From DASRSS01 sp963799045 (lineage in GTDB: Bacteria > Actinomycetota > Actinomycetes > Mycobacteriales > Jatrophihabitantaceae), in NCBI GenBank assembly GCA_963799045.1, contig CAWCVN010000004.1, positions 434,001-498,000 on the forward strand: a stretch of DNA of 64,000 nt, read 5' to 3'. The notes beneath the pieces were generated by a model, which saw only the letters and a program-made list of their open reading frames with translations, was not told the DNA's origin and made no database searches. The position numbers and the translations under genes are program-made. Of the stretch, positions 15,969 to 25,500 are shown piece by piece (position 1 is the first letter of the stretch; every line of letters starts with the position of its first letter).

Positions 15969-18059
15969 CTATGTCATTCCTACTCGTTGAGCCGCGCTCG
16001 CGCCTCCTCCTCCCGCACCCAGTTCCGCGGGCAGGTCGCCGTCGTGCAGCACGCACAGCCGGGACACGGCACGGGTCAGCGCGACGTAGAGCAGCCGCAG
16101 GCCGGCGGTGCGGTCGCCGCGGCCGAGCAGCTGTGCCGGCTCGAGCAGCAGCACCGAATCGAACTCGAGGCCCTTGGCCTGGGAGGCGGGCACGACCGTC
16201 ACCCGGGCATCTGCATCGGCACTGAGCAGCGCGGCGAGCACTCCGCCGGCCCGAAGCTCCTGCGTGGTCCGGTCCGCCCGGGCGTCGGCGACGATCACGC
16301 CGACCGAGCCCTCGGCGGACAGCTCGCGCCGCACCTCGGCGAGCAGGGCGGACGTCGGGCCGAACCGCAGCGAATCGTCGCCCGCGCGCACCGAGGTCGC
16401 CGGTGCGACGCCCGGCGCGATGTGGGGCAGCAGCCGGTTGGCCAGGTCGAGGACGGCCCCGGGCACCCGGTAGCCGGCGGTCAGCGGTCGCAGGACCGCG
16501 CCCGCGGCACCGAGGTGTGCCAGCGTGGTCGCCCAGTCGCCGGGCGCCCAGGCCGTCGTCGCCTGGGCCAGGTCGCCGAGGACGGTCACCGAGCCGATCG
16601 GGCAGCGGCGGGCCACCGCGCGGCACTGCATGGCCGAGAGGTCCTGTGCCTCGTCGACGACGACGTGGACGTAGGTGTTCGCGCCGTCGAGCAACCCGGC
16701 GAGCTCGTCCAGCAGCACGGCGTCGGCCGGGGTCCAGCGGGTCGCCCGCAGGCTGCGCGCCGCGGGCCGGTGCAGCGCCGCGCGCTCGTCTTCGGTGAGG
16801 ACGTGCGCCGAGCAGCGCGCCAGGAACTCGGGTTCGGCGTACAGGCGGCTCAGCAGCGCCGGCGCCGTGAGGGCGGGCCACACGGCGTCGACGAACTCGC
16901 GCACCGCCGGCGAGCGCGCGAGCTTGGCGGTCTCGGCGTCGGACGGCGCGCCGCCGGCGTCCTCGCGCTGGCGGCGGACGTCCTCGGCCACCTGCATCCG
17001 CAGCCGCTCGCGGGCGGTGCTCCACCGCAGGCCGTCGCCGGTGACCGCGTCGCCGAGCGCGCGCCGCGCGTCGTCGACGTACCGGCGCAGGTGGTGCGCG
17101 CCGACCCGGTGTCGCCTGGTGCCGACGATCGCGACGACGTCCTCCGCGGGCTTCGCGACGTGGCTGAGCACCGCGCGGCGCAGCACGTCCGCCATGCGCG
17201 CGTCGCCTTTAAGGGTGGCCAGCTCGTCCGGTTCGGTGCCGCCGGTGTGCCCGCCCACGAGGTCCTCGACGGTGGCCTGTTCGATGCCGATCTCGCCGAG
17301 GCTCGGCAGCACCTGCGCGATGTAGTGCAGGAACGCGCCGTTCGGGCCGACCACCAGCACGCCGGACCGGCGCAGCCGCTCGGGGTAGGTGTACAGCAGG
17401 TAGGCGGCGCGATGCAGACCCACCGCCGTCTTGCCGGTTCCGGGCGCGCCCTGGATGCACAGCGAGGTGTCCAGGTCCGCGCGCACCAGCTCGTCCTGAT
17501 CGGGCTGGATGGTGGCGACGATGTCGCGCATCGGCCCGACGCGGGGCCGTTCGATCTCCTCGCGCAGCAGGTCCGAGGCCAGCCCGAGCGCCTCGCCGTG
17601 ATCGAGCCGCTCGTCCTCGTAGGAGCTGATCTGCGGGCCGCCCGTGCCGTCTGCCCCGCGCCGGAACCCGAACCGGCGCCGCAGCCGCACGCCCATGCGG
17701 TCGGTGGGCGTGGCCCGGTAGAAGGCGCGGGCGAGCGGGGCCCGCCAGTCGATCACCACCGGGTCGCCGGCGTCGTCGCGGATGTGCCGCCGCCCGATGT
17801 GGAAGACCTCGGACCGCGTGCCGTCCGGGTCCTCGGCGCCGTCGGGATCCCGGTCGGTGCGCCCGAAGAACGGCGGGGCGTCCGGGTCGGCGGCGAGCGA
17901 GGCCAGGCGCTGGGCTCGCAGGCGGCCGAGCGCGTGGCTGGCCAGCTCGTCGACGCCGTAGTCGGCGATGCGTTCGGCCCGCTCGCGCATGCCCACCAGG
18001 CAGTCCCGGGCAAGTTGCAGATGTTCTCGTTCAGCGCGCAGCACCGGATCGTCGCTCAC
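15969..18059 (-). CDS. helR: HelR-type RNA polymerase recycling motor ATPase (HelD family, UvrD-like)
   Basis: This intact 696-aa superfamily 1 helicase-like ATPase begins with a coiled-coil type N-terminus (LRAEREHLQLARDCLVGMRERAE). Then comes the HelD-type block DPVVIDWRAPLARAFYRATP, Walker A GAPGTGKTAVGLHR, Walker B HVVVDEAQDLS, VTVLGDLAQ, and a C-terminal helicase part with VTVVPASQAKGLEFDSVLL. HelD/HelR proteins bind RNA polymerase and release it from stalled or rifamycin-bound complexes; in Streptomyces HelR confers rifamycin tolerance. The start is GTG at 18059. No obvious rifamycin-associated element is seen upstream, only a palindromic repeat. HelR rather than a general HelD is a judgement. 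Confidence 0.8.
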   Translation of the reverse strand: MSDDPVLRAEREHLQLARDCLVGMRERAERIADYGVDELASHALGRLRAQRLASLAADPDAPPFFGRTDRDPDGAEDPDGTRSEVFHIGRRHIRDDAGDPVVIDWRAPLARAFYRATPTDRMGVRLRRRFGFRRGADGTGGPQISSYEDERLDHGEALGLASDLLREEIERPRVGPMRDIVATIQPDQDELVRADLDTSLCIQGAPGTGKTAVGLHRAAYLLYTYPERLRRSGVLVVGPNGAFLHYIAQVLPSLGEIGIEQATVEDLVGGHTGGTEPDELATLKGDARMADVLRRAVLSHVAKPAEDVVAIVGTRRHRVGAHHLRRYVDDARRALGDAVTGDGLRWSTARERLRMQVAEDVRRQREDAGGAPSDAETAKLARSPAVREFVDAVWPALTAPALLSRLYAEPEFLARCSAHVLTEDERAALHRPAARSLRATRWTPADAVLLDELAGLLDGANTYVHVVVDEAQDLSAMQCRAVARRCPIGSVTVLGDLAQATTAWAPGDWATTLAHLGAAGAVLRPLTAGYRVPGAVLDLANRLLPHIAPGVAPATSVRAGDDSLRFGPTSALLAEVRRELSAEGSVGVIVADARADRTTQELRAGGVLAALLSADADARVTVVPASQAKGLEFDSVLLLEPAQLLGRGDRTAGLRLLYVALTRAVSRLCVLHDGDLPAELGAGGGGASAAQRVGMT

Positions 18060-18106
18060 GATCGATCGACGCTACGCCCCGCAGCCAAGCGGATTTTCCG
18101 CTCCTT

Positions 18107-18166
18107 CCCGCGATGATCATGGCCGCGGCCTCGGGATTCCGCTGCTGGCGCCATGATCATCGCGGG
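18107..18166. repeat. Palindromic dispersed element, copy 1
   Basis: Perfect 17-base arms, CCCGCGATGATCATGGC (18107-18123) and its complement (18150-18166), flank a 26-base centre containing ATTCCGCTGCTG. The inner 56 bases (18109-18164) match 47 of 56 positions with a second copy at 19135-19190, and the lengths are identical. This copy lies one base beyond the iminopeptidase stop and upstream of helR. It resembles a REP-type element. Confidence 0.75.
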
Positions 18167-18167
18167 A

Positions 18168-19119
18168 TCAGGTGCGGGCGAAGCGATCCAGGGCCGACAT
18201 CATCCGGTTCGTCATCTCGTCGCCGCCGGCATGACCGGTGCCGACCAGGTGCAGCTCGGAACCCGGCCACGCCCGCGCGAGCAGCCAGGGGACGTCGGGC
18301 GGTCCGCTGATGTCGAGCCGGCCGTGGATCAGCACTCCGGGAATGCCGGCAAGCCGGCCGCAGCCCCGCAGCAGTTCACCGTCCTCGAGCCAGGCCGCGT
18401 GCGAGAAGTAGTGGCTGACCAGTCGCGCGAAGCAGGTGCGGAACACCGGGTCGTCGAACCTGCCGGGCGGGTAAGCGTCGTCCAGGCTCAGCAGGGCCTC
18501 CTCCCAAGCGCACCAGCCCTGGATGGCCCGCTCTCGAACGCTCGGGTCGGGTTGGATGTTGATCAGTCGGTCGTACGCGGCGACCAGGTCGCCGCGCTCG
18601 GCTTCGGGCACGCCGCTGCGGAACTGTTCCCACTGCTCGGGGAAGAAGCGGCCGGCCTCGTGCGCGAACCAATGCACGTCCGAAGCGCGGGTCATCGTCA
18701 CCGACACCAGCACCAGTTCGGTGACGCGGTGAGGGAAGCGCTGCGCGTAGGCGAGGGCGAGCGTCACGCCCCACGAGCCGCCCCACACCAGCCACCGCTC
18801 GATCCCGAGGTGCGCACGCAGCTGCTCGATGTCGGCGATCAGGTGACGCGTCGTGTTCGTCTCGAGGCGACGTCGCCGGGTCGCTGACCGGCGGCGTGCT
18901 GCGTCCGCAGCCGCGCTGGTCGAGCTGGATCAGCCGGTAGCGCTCGGGGTCGAAGGAGCGGCGCCGGCCCGGGGACAGCCCGCTGCCCGGCCCACCGTGC
19001 AGGGCGAGCGCCGGCTTGCCCGCCGGGTTGCCGCTCGCCTCCCAGTAGATGCGCTGCCCGTCGCCGACGTCCAGCCAGCCGAAGTCGTACGGCTCGATCG
19101 GCGGGAAGCGCAGCGGCAT
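18168..19119 (-). CDS. pip: Proline iminopeptidase / alpha-beta hydrolase, one frameshift
   Basis: Reading from ATG 19119 gives RFPPIEPYDFGWLDVGDGQ, the oxyanion HGGPG motif (ALHGGPGSG) and LDQRGCGRSTP, all typical of proline iminopeptidases. One extra base near 18866 shifts the frame; beyond it the nucleophile elbow WGGSWGVTLALAYA and the rest follow, ending with the catalytic histidine in VGTGHAGG. Joined length is about 316 aa, as usual for S33 peptidases that release N-terminal proline. The gene is bracketed by the two copies of the 56-bp palindromic element, one in its 5' leader and one at its stop. The break is probably a sequence error. Confidence 0.82.
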
Positions 19120-19134
19120 CCGGCCAGCATAAGC

Positions 19135-19190
19135 CGCGATGATCATGGGCCCAGCCGTGGATTTCCGCTGCTGCGGCCATGATCATCGCG
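19135..19190. repeat. Palindromic dispersed element, copy 2
   Basis: This is the second copy of the 56-base element, with perfect 14-base outer arms (CGCGATGATCATGG and complement) and the shared centre TTCCGCTGCTG. It lies in the divergent gap between the iminopeptidase (start 19119) and the NUDIX gene (start 19203), so unlike copy 1 it cannot be a simple terminator for either. Confidence 0.75.
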
Positions 19191-19202
19191 TAGGTTGCGG
19201 CT

Positions 19203-19737
19203 GTGGCACAGATCAGGCAGCGGGGCTCGCGGGAGATCTTCGCGAACAGGTGGCTGCGGTTGCGCGAGGACGAGATCGAACTGCCCGACGGCTCCGCCGG
19301 CCAGTACACCGTCGTCGAGAAGCAGGACTTCGTCGTCGTCGTGCCCTACACCGGCGAGGGCTTCTGGCTGGTCGAGCAGTACCGCTACCCAGTCGGCAGC
19401 CGCGAGTGGGAGTTCCCGCAAGGGCGGCTGGCCGCAGGGATCGTCCGGCACGCCGCGCGAGCTGGCCGAGGCCGAACTTGCCGAGGAGACCGGGCTGCGC
19501 GCCGAGGAGCTGACGCACCTCGGGCGGTTGTTCGCCGCCTACGGCTACAGCAGCCAGGGCTTCGACATCTTCCTCGCGACCGGCCTGCGTGAGGGGGAGC
19601 CCGACCGCGAGCACACCGAGCAGGACATGGTGCACCGCTGGTTCGCCGAGGGCGAGGTGCGGGCGATGGTCCGGCGCGGGCAGTTCGCCGACTCGCACAG
19701 CGTCGCGGCGCTGGCGCTGTTCGACCTGCACGGATGA
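19203..19737 (+). CDS. NUDIX hydrolase (ADP-ribose pyrophosphatase-like), one frameshift
   Basis: The GTG at 19203 opens MAQIRQRGSREIFANRWLRLREDEIELPDG and EYRYPVGSREWEFPQGRLAAG-like sequence, then an extra base near 19441 shifts the frame. The second half continues GTPRELAEAELAEETGLRAEEL (the Nudix box) and FDIFLATGLREGEPDREHTEQDM. The box has Ala where the consensus Arg stands before Glu-Leu. Joined length is about 177 aa, normal for ADP-ribose or sugar-nucleotide pyrophosphatases. It is divergent from the iminopeptidase and convergent with pckG. The break is probably a sequencing error. Confidence 0.8.
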
Positions 19738-19777
19738 ATACCCCCTCGGCGACCGTGACGTGTGGCCGAGGGGGTAT
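19738..19777. terminator. Bidirectional terminator-like hairpin between NUDIX gene and pckG
   Basis: Perfect 13-base arms ATACCCCCTCGGC (19738-19750) and GCCGAGGGGGTAT (19765-19777) with a 14-base loop start directly at the NUDIX stop and end nine bases before the pckG stop, which faces it. The position between convergent genes and the strong stem fit a shared terminator. The arms share the ATACCCC core with the hairpin at 15501-15550. Confidence 0.7.
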
Positions 19778-19786
19778 CGACGACGG

Positions 19787-21630
19787 TTAGGCGTTCAGGC
19801 GCAGCCGCAGCGACGACAGCTCGTCGCGCATCGAGGTCGGCAGCTGGGCGCCGATCTTGTCGAACCACTCCTCGATGAGCCCGGCATCTCGTTCCGCCAC
19901 TCCTCGACGTCGACCTCGAGCGCGCGCCGCCAGGGCCTCCGCGGCTCATCGTCCAGTCCGGCGGTGTCGATGCGCCTCGGGCGTCGGCACCCGGCCGATC
20001 GGGGTGTCGACCGCGGTCGGCCGTGCCCTCGATGCGCTCGAGCGCCCACTTGATCACGCGGATGTTCTCGCTGAAGCCCGGCCACAGGAAGCTTGCCGTC
20101 CTCGTCGCGGCGGAACCAGTTGACGTAGAAGATCTTCGGCAGCTTGGCGGCGTCGGCGTGCTTGCCGACCTCGATCCAGTGCGCGAAGTAGTCGCCGGCG
20201 TTGTAGCCGATGAACGGCAGCATCGCCATCGGGTCGCGGCGCACCACGCCGACCTGGCCGACCGCGGCGGCGGTGGTCTCCGACGACAGGGTCGCGCCCA
20301 TGAACACGCCGTGCTGCCAGTCGCGCGCCTCGGTGATCAGCGGGACGGTGTCGCGGCGCCGCCCGCCGAAGAAGATCGCGTCCAGCGGCACGCCGCTGCG
20401 GGTCGTCCCACTCCGGCGCCTTGGTGTCGCACTGCCCGATCGGCGTGCAGTAACGCGAGTTCGGGTGGCTGGACAGCTCGGTCGACTCGGGCGTCCAGTC
20501 CTGCTTCTTCCAGGACGTCAGGTGCGCGGGCGGCTCGCCCATGCCCTCCCACCACACGTCGCCGTCGTCGGTCAGCGCGACGTTGGTGAAGATCGAGTTG
20601 CCCTTGTTGATCGTGCGCATCGCGTTCGGGTTGGTGTGGTAGTCGGTGCCGGGCGCGACGCCGAAGAAGCCGTACTCGGGGTTGACCGCGTAGAACCGGC
20701 CGTCCTCGCCGACGCGGATCCAGGCGATGTCGTCGCCGAGCGTCTCGAGCTTCCAGCCGGGCAGCGACGACTCGAGCATCGCCAGGTTCGTCTTGCCGCA
20801 GGCGGACGGGAAGCCGGCGCCGATGTAGTAGCACCTTGCCCTCCGGCGAGGTGAGCTTGGCGATGAGCATGTGCTCGGCCAGCCAGCCCTCGTCGCGCGC
20901 CTTCACCGAGGCGATGCGCAGCGAGTAGCACTTCTTGCCCAGCAGCGCGTTGCCGCCGTAGCCCGACCCGTAGGACCAGATCGCGCGCTCCTCCGGGAAC
21001 TGCACGATGTACTTCGTCTCGTTGCACGGCCACGGCACGTCCTGCTGGCCCGGCTCGAGCGGCGCGCCGACCGAGTGCAGGCCGGGCACGAACGGCTGCT
21101 CGACGCCGTCCTTGGTGAACAGCTCCAGCGCCTTGGTGCCCAGCCGGCTCATGATGTGCATCGACGCGACCACGTAGGGCGAGTCGGTGATCTCGACGCC
21201 GAGCATCGGCTCGTCGGCGGTCAGCGGGCCCATGCAGTAGGGCAGCACGTACATGGTGCGGCCGCGCATCGAACCGCGGAAGCGCTCGGTGAGGATGGCC
21301 TTCATGTCGCCGGGGTCCATCCAGTTGTTGGTCGCGCCGGCGTCGGCCGGGTCGACGCTGCAGATGAAGGTGCGGTCCTCGACGCGGGCGACATCCGACG
21401 GGTCGGAGGCGCACCAGAAGGAGTTCGGCTTCTTCTCCGGTCGTTCAGCCGGCGGAAGGTGCCGTTCTCGACGAGCAGGTCGGTGATCCGGGTCCACTCC
21501 GCGGGCGACCCGTCCACCCACTCGATACGGTCGGGCTGGGTCAGCTCGGCCGTCTCGCGCACGAGCGCGATCAGCTTCGGCGTGCGTCGGTCGGGGCCGT
21601 AGCCAGCCCAGGGATCGTGCTTGCCGTCAT
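19787..21630 (-). pseudogene. pckG: GTP-dependent phosphoenolpyruvate carboxykinase, frame-broken
   Basis: The product can be read from MTASTIPGL (ATG 21630, GAGGAG upstream) through ELTQPDRIEWVDGS, TNNWMDPGDMKAIL, MRGRTMYVLPYCMGP, VGAPLEPGQQDVPWPCNETKYI, the nucleotide loop FPSACGKTNLAM, ETLGDDIAWIRVG, ARDWQHGVFMGA and DPMAMLPFIGYN to a C-terminus ending LSSLRLRLNA. At least six single-base indels interrupt it, one inside the P-loop region near 20835. All motifs of the GTP-type enzyme survive. It makes phosphoenolpyruvate from oxaloacetate for gluconeogenesis during growth on fatty acids, steroids or amino acids. Loss of this gene would be surprising, so sequence error is favoured. Confidence 0.88.
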
Positions 21631-21853
21631 GCGAATCATCTCCTCGCAGTCAATCCAGGCCAATGCCGGACTGCGCGACGGCCGTGCTCACCGAAATGCG
21701 CACAACCGCCGCGTGCCACCTGGGAATGGCTGGAACTTACCGGCTGGAAGCGCTGTCAGAGACTGCTCGATCTTTGCGTCGATTGTCACAATGGCGTCGG
21801 GTTCACCGGCAGCTCATGCGCCGGTCAGCCGTGCAGGGCGAGGCCTTTGGTGA

Positions 21854-22059
21854 TCTTGTCTGCCGGAGACGCTCAACGTCGACGTCACCACCGGCTTCGA
21901 GGACCCGCTGGTGCACGTGGCGGTGCCCAGCACCGAGGCTCTGCAGGACGTCGTGCTCGACTCGCTCACCAAGCGCAAGGAGGTCGCCGACGTGCGGACG
22001 GCCGTGGTGTTCGAGCACGTGCACACACGGTGGTCCAGCCCGCTACGACGCCTGGCTGA
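21854..22059 (+). pseudogene. Lrp/AsnC-type ligand-binding domain fragment
   Basis: On the plus strand an unbroken stretch reads ETLNVDVTTGFEDPLVHVAVPSTEALQDVVLDSLTKRKEVADVRTAVVFEHVHT. The pattern (a beta strand, a TEALQDVVLDSLTKR helix, then VADVRTAVVFEHV) is that of the C-terminal RAM domain of Lrp/AsnC regulators. After one shift it ends VVQPATTPG with TGA at 22057-22059, overlapping the convergent pmbA stop. No helix-turn-helix is readable in 21631-21853 in any frame, so it is a remnant, a stand-alone RAM protein with a broken start, or a corrupted gene. Confidence 0.45.
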
Positions 22060-23469
22060 CGGTGGACATGTTGAAGTCGGGGATGCGCAACGTCGGCATC
22101 GCCGTGCGGCTGAAGTAGTCGCCCCACTCACGGGAGAGGGTGCGCTCGGTGCGCCCGACCTCGCGTGGCGCGCCGCAGCAGGTCGATCGGCGACTCGTTG
22201 AAGCGGAAGTTGTTCACCGCGCCGGTGACGTCGCCGTCCTCGACCAGGTACACGCCGTCGCGGGTCAGCCCGGTGAGCAGCAGGGTCTGCGGGTCGACCT
22301 CGCGGATGTACCACAGGCAGGTCAGCAGCAGGCCGCGCTCGGTCTCGGCGATCATCTCGTCCTGGGTGGCGGCCGCCGCCGTCACCCACGGCCAGCACCA
22401 GGTTGTCCGACGGCGGGTCGGTGTTCGGCGCCCGTCCGCGCCGCCCAGGCCCGCGTGCGGATCAGATCGTTCAGCGTGCCGTCGACGGATCCAGCTCGAC
22501 GGCCGGGCTCGGCGGACCGTTGTCGAACACCGACGTCAGGCCGGACGCCGACTCCGTGGCGAGCTCGAACGGAGCGCACTGCAGGCCGGGGTAGGCCGGG
22601 TCGGAGTACAGCCGCAGCGGCAGCGCGCTCAGCCGCTCGCCGATCCGGGTGCCGCCTCGGCGTGAAGACGTTGCGGCCCTCGTCCGCGTCGCGCGCCGAG
22701 GCGGTCCAGTAGGCGTAGATCATCAGGTCGGCGACGGTCGCTCGGCGGCAGGATGGTCTCGTAGCGGCCGGCGGGCAGCTCGACCCGCGTTCGACGCCCA
22801 GTCCAGCCGCTGCTCCACCTCGTCCGGCCAGCGCGGCCACGTCGACGTCGGTGAAGTCGACCGGTGTGCCGGCTCGCGTAGGCCGAGGCGCTGAAGTCGG
22901 CGGACTTGCCGTTCAGCTCCACCCGCCCGTTCGGCTGGTCGAACCGGCGCCGCAACCCGGTGGACGACCCCGAGGAAGGTCGAGCTGATCTGGTGCTCGG
23001 CGTAGCCGAACAGCACGCCGCTCGGACGCCCGCCAGCGGGCGAACTGCGCGCCGAGCGCCGGCGCGAACTCGTTCGAAGACCGAGACGTCCGTGCGCGAC
23101 GGCTCGGCGGCCCAGTCGTCGCCGTGCTCGTAGTCGCCGACGAGCGGCGCGGCGTCCTCGGCCGGGGACGCGCCGCGCCCGGCGGCCTCGGAGGCGCGGA
23201 CCAGGTCGTCGAGTTCGTCGGCGGTGGAGACCGCGCGGGTGACAACGCCGGCGCGGGTGCCCGCGCTGCCGTCGAAGGTCGAGATCACGGTCATGGACCG
23301 CGAGCTGGACTGCCCGTTGGTGGTCAGACTGTTGCCGGCCCACCGCAGGTTCGTCTCGGGTGTCCTCGCTGCCGATGACGACGCAGCCGTCGGCCGTGGA
23401 CGCCGCGAGCGCGCGCTCGACGAGCCCTTGAATCTCTGCGGTCCGGGTAGCCATCGGGGCGCCGTTCAC
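22043..23469 (-). pseudogene. pmbA: TldE/PmbA family metallopeptidase-complex subunit, frame-broken
   Basis: The GTG at 23469 overlaps the tldD stop (GTGA) and opens MNGAPMATRTAEIQGLVERALAAS. About eight frame changes follow, but successive pieces are recognisable: STFDGSAGTRAGVVTRAV, DEVEQRLDWAS, VELPAGRYETILPPS, DGTLNDLI, TCLWYIREVDPQTLLLTGLTRDGVYLVEDGDVTGAVNNFRFNESPIDLL, ending IPDFNMSTVSQAS. TldD and TldE/PmbA form a heterodimeric metalloprotease that trims small peptides; here TldE is the non-metal-binding partner. The density of breaks is the highest in the window, and because the coupled tldD is nearly intact an error in the sequence is more likely than decay. Confidence 0.8.
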
Positions 23470-24991
23470 CTTCCGGCCTCCTCTCGGGTGTTGAGGACGT
23501 TCACGTCGCGGAACAGCGCCGACGGGCAGCCGTGCGAGACCGCGGCGACCTGGCCCGGCTGGCCCTTGCCGCAGTTGAATGCGCCGCCGAGCACGTAGGT
23601 CCCGGGGCCGCCGACCGCCTCCATCGAGCCCCAGAACTCGGTCGTGGTGGCCTGGTAGGCGACGTCACGCACCTGCCCGGCGAGCGGCCGTTCTCGATGC
23701 GGTAGAAGCGTTGACCGGTGAACTGGAAGTTGAACCGCTGCATGTCGATCGACCAGGACCGGTCGCCCACGACGTAGATCCCCCGCTCGACCCGGCTGAT
23801 CAGCTCGTCGGTGGACGGGCCCTGCGGGTCGGCCTGCAGCGACACGTTCGCCATCCGCTGCAAGGGGATGTGGCCGGGCGAGTCGGCGAACGCGCAGCCG
23901 TTCGAACGGCCGGCCGCAGGGCCGCCGAGCGCCGCCGCGTTGGCGTGCGCCATCTGGCGGTTGAGCTGGTAGCCGACGAGCACCCCGTCGCGGATGATGT
24001 CGAACCGGCCGGTGGCGACGCCCTCGTCGTCGAAGCCGATGGTGGCCAACCCGTGCGGGGCGACGCGGTCACCGGTCACGTTCATCACCGCGCTGCCGTA
24101 GCGAAGCGAGTTGAGCTTGTCGAGCGTCGCGAAGCTGGTTCCGGCATAGGCCGCCTCGTAGCCGAGCGCGCGGTCCAGCTCGGTGGCGTGCCCGATCGAC
24201 TCGTGGATGGTCAGCCACAGATTCGACGGGTCGATCACGAGGTCGTAGCGACCGGCGGCGACGCTCGGCGCCTTCACGTGCTCGCGCAGCAGCCCGGGCA
24301 GCTCGGCGATCTCGGCGTCGAAGTCCCAGCCCGTCCCGGTCAGGTACTCCCAGCCGCGCCCGGCCGGGGGCGCGAGCGTCCGCATGGACGAGAACGCGCC
24401 GGCGGCCCGGTCGACGTTGACGGCGGTGAACTCCGGATGCACGCGCACGCGCTGCTGGGTGGTCATCGTGCCGGCGGTGTCGGCGTAGAACTTGTTCTCC
24501 AGCACCTGGGTGAACGCGGCGTCGACGTGGTCGACGCCGTCGGCGGCGAGCAACCGCTCGGCCAGCTCACGCAGCCTGCCGAGGCGTTCGGCCTCGGGCA
24601 CCTGGAACGGATCGACGTCGTAGGCGGAGACCCAGACCGCGTCGCGGTGCGCCGGCTCCGGCGCGAGCACGACGGGGTCGCTGCTGAGCACCCGGCTGAG
24701 CTTCGCCGTCGCCACCGCCTGCTCGGCCAGCGCGCGCGCCGCATCGACCGTGCGGGTGATGCCACTGGCGAAGCCCCACGCGCCGTTGTGCACCACGCGT
24801 ACCGCCAGGCCGACGTCCTCGGAATCGGTGCTGGAGTCCAGCTGCCCGTCGCGCAGCCGCAGCGCCGCGACCCGGATTCGCTCCAGTCGGAAGTCGGCGT
24901 GCTCGGCGCCGAGCACGCTCGCCCGTCCGAGGGCCGCGTCGGCGAGTTCGCGGGCCGGATAGGACAGGAACGCGGCGTCGACCTCGGGCAT
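23466..24991 (-). CDS. tldD: TldD family metallopeptidase subunit, one frameshift
   Basis: Reading from ATG 24991 gives MPEVDAAFLSYPARELADAAL, SEDVGLAVRVVHNGAWGFASG, and the metal-site helix LTIHESIGHATELDRALGYEA with the TldD-type HExxxH histidines. It continues to VGDRSWSIDMQRFNFQFTGQRFYRIENG. A missing G near 23694 shifts the frame; the C-terminus then reads RDVAYQATTTEFWGSMEAVGG and VSHGCPSALFRDVNVLNT. Joined length is about 508 aa, as expected. It works with PmbA encoded next and overlaps it by four bases. No peptide-toxin or RiPP precursor gene is seen nearby, so the client is unknown. Confidence 0.88.
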
Positions 24992-25086
24992 GCGTTGAAC
25001 GTACCGCCCCGGATACGCGCCGACATGATCGAGACTCGGTGCCTCGGCAAAGCCGGATGTCAGCCCCGCTCTGGGACACTGAGGTC

Positions 25087-25500
25087 ATGGGACGGCATTC
25101 GGCACCCGAGCCGGACTTCGCGCCACCGGAGGCCGACGCGGGTGCCGCGTTCGTGCTCGAGCTGTCCTCCGAGCCGGCGCCGTCCGGTCGGCATGCGCGG
25201 GTGGCAACCGAAGCCGCGCCGCCGGTGCAGGCGGAGGCGACCGCGGCTGCCCGGGTCGGTGACCTCGCGATGTTGCGCCGCTCGGTCGGTCTCCGGTGGC
25301 GCTGCGCGGCCGCGGTCGTCCTGACGTTCTTGATCTACACGTCGGTGCTGGTCACGCTGCGCCGCACCGACGTGTACCTGATCTGGGTGTGGATCCCGGC
25401 CATCGTGTCGGGGATCGCCGTCGGCGCGCTGCTCGACGCCGTGGAACGACGGGCGCGCTCGGCCGGGCGGGCTCAGCAGGAGCCGGGGCCGCCGGAGTAA
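25087..25500 (+). CDS. Small two-helix membrane protein, unknown function
   Basis: This 137-aa protein begins MGRHSAPEPDF and has an Ala/Pro/Glu-rich cytoplasmic region of about 70 residues. Two adjacent membrane segments follow (AAAVVLTFLIYTSVLVTL and IWVWIPAIVSGIAVGALL), then a short charged tail. The MGRHS start with a disordered front and two C-terminal helices is common in small actinobacterial membrane proteins without assigned roles. Its 3' end overlaps the convergent metallopeptidase gene by 28 bases. The frame is intact. Confidence 0.7.
   Translation: MGRHSAPEPDFAPPEADAGAAFVLELSSEPAPSGRHARVATEAAPPVQAEATAAARVGDLAMLRRSVGLRWRCAAAVVLTFLIYTSVLVTLRRTDVYLIWVWIPAIVSGIAVGALLDAVERRARSAGRAQQEPGPPE

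Noticed and set aside
18060..18106. Rifamycin-associated element upstream of helR
   Set aside because: The bases do not match the GGGGCTTGCGGCAAGGCCC-like pattern; only a weak GGGGCGTAGC run is present.
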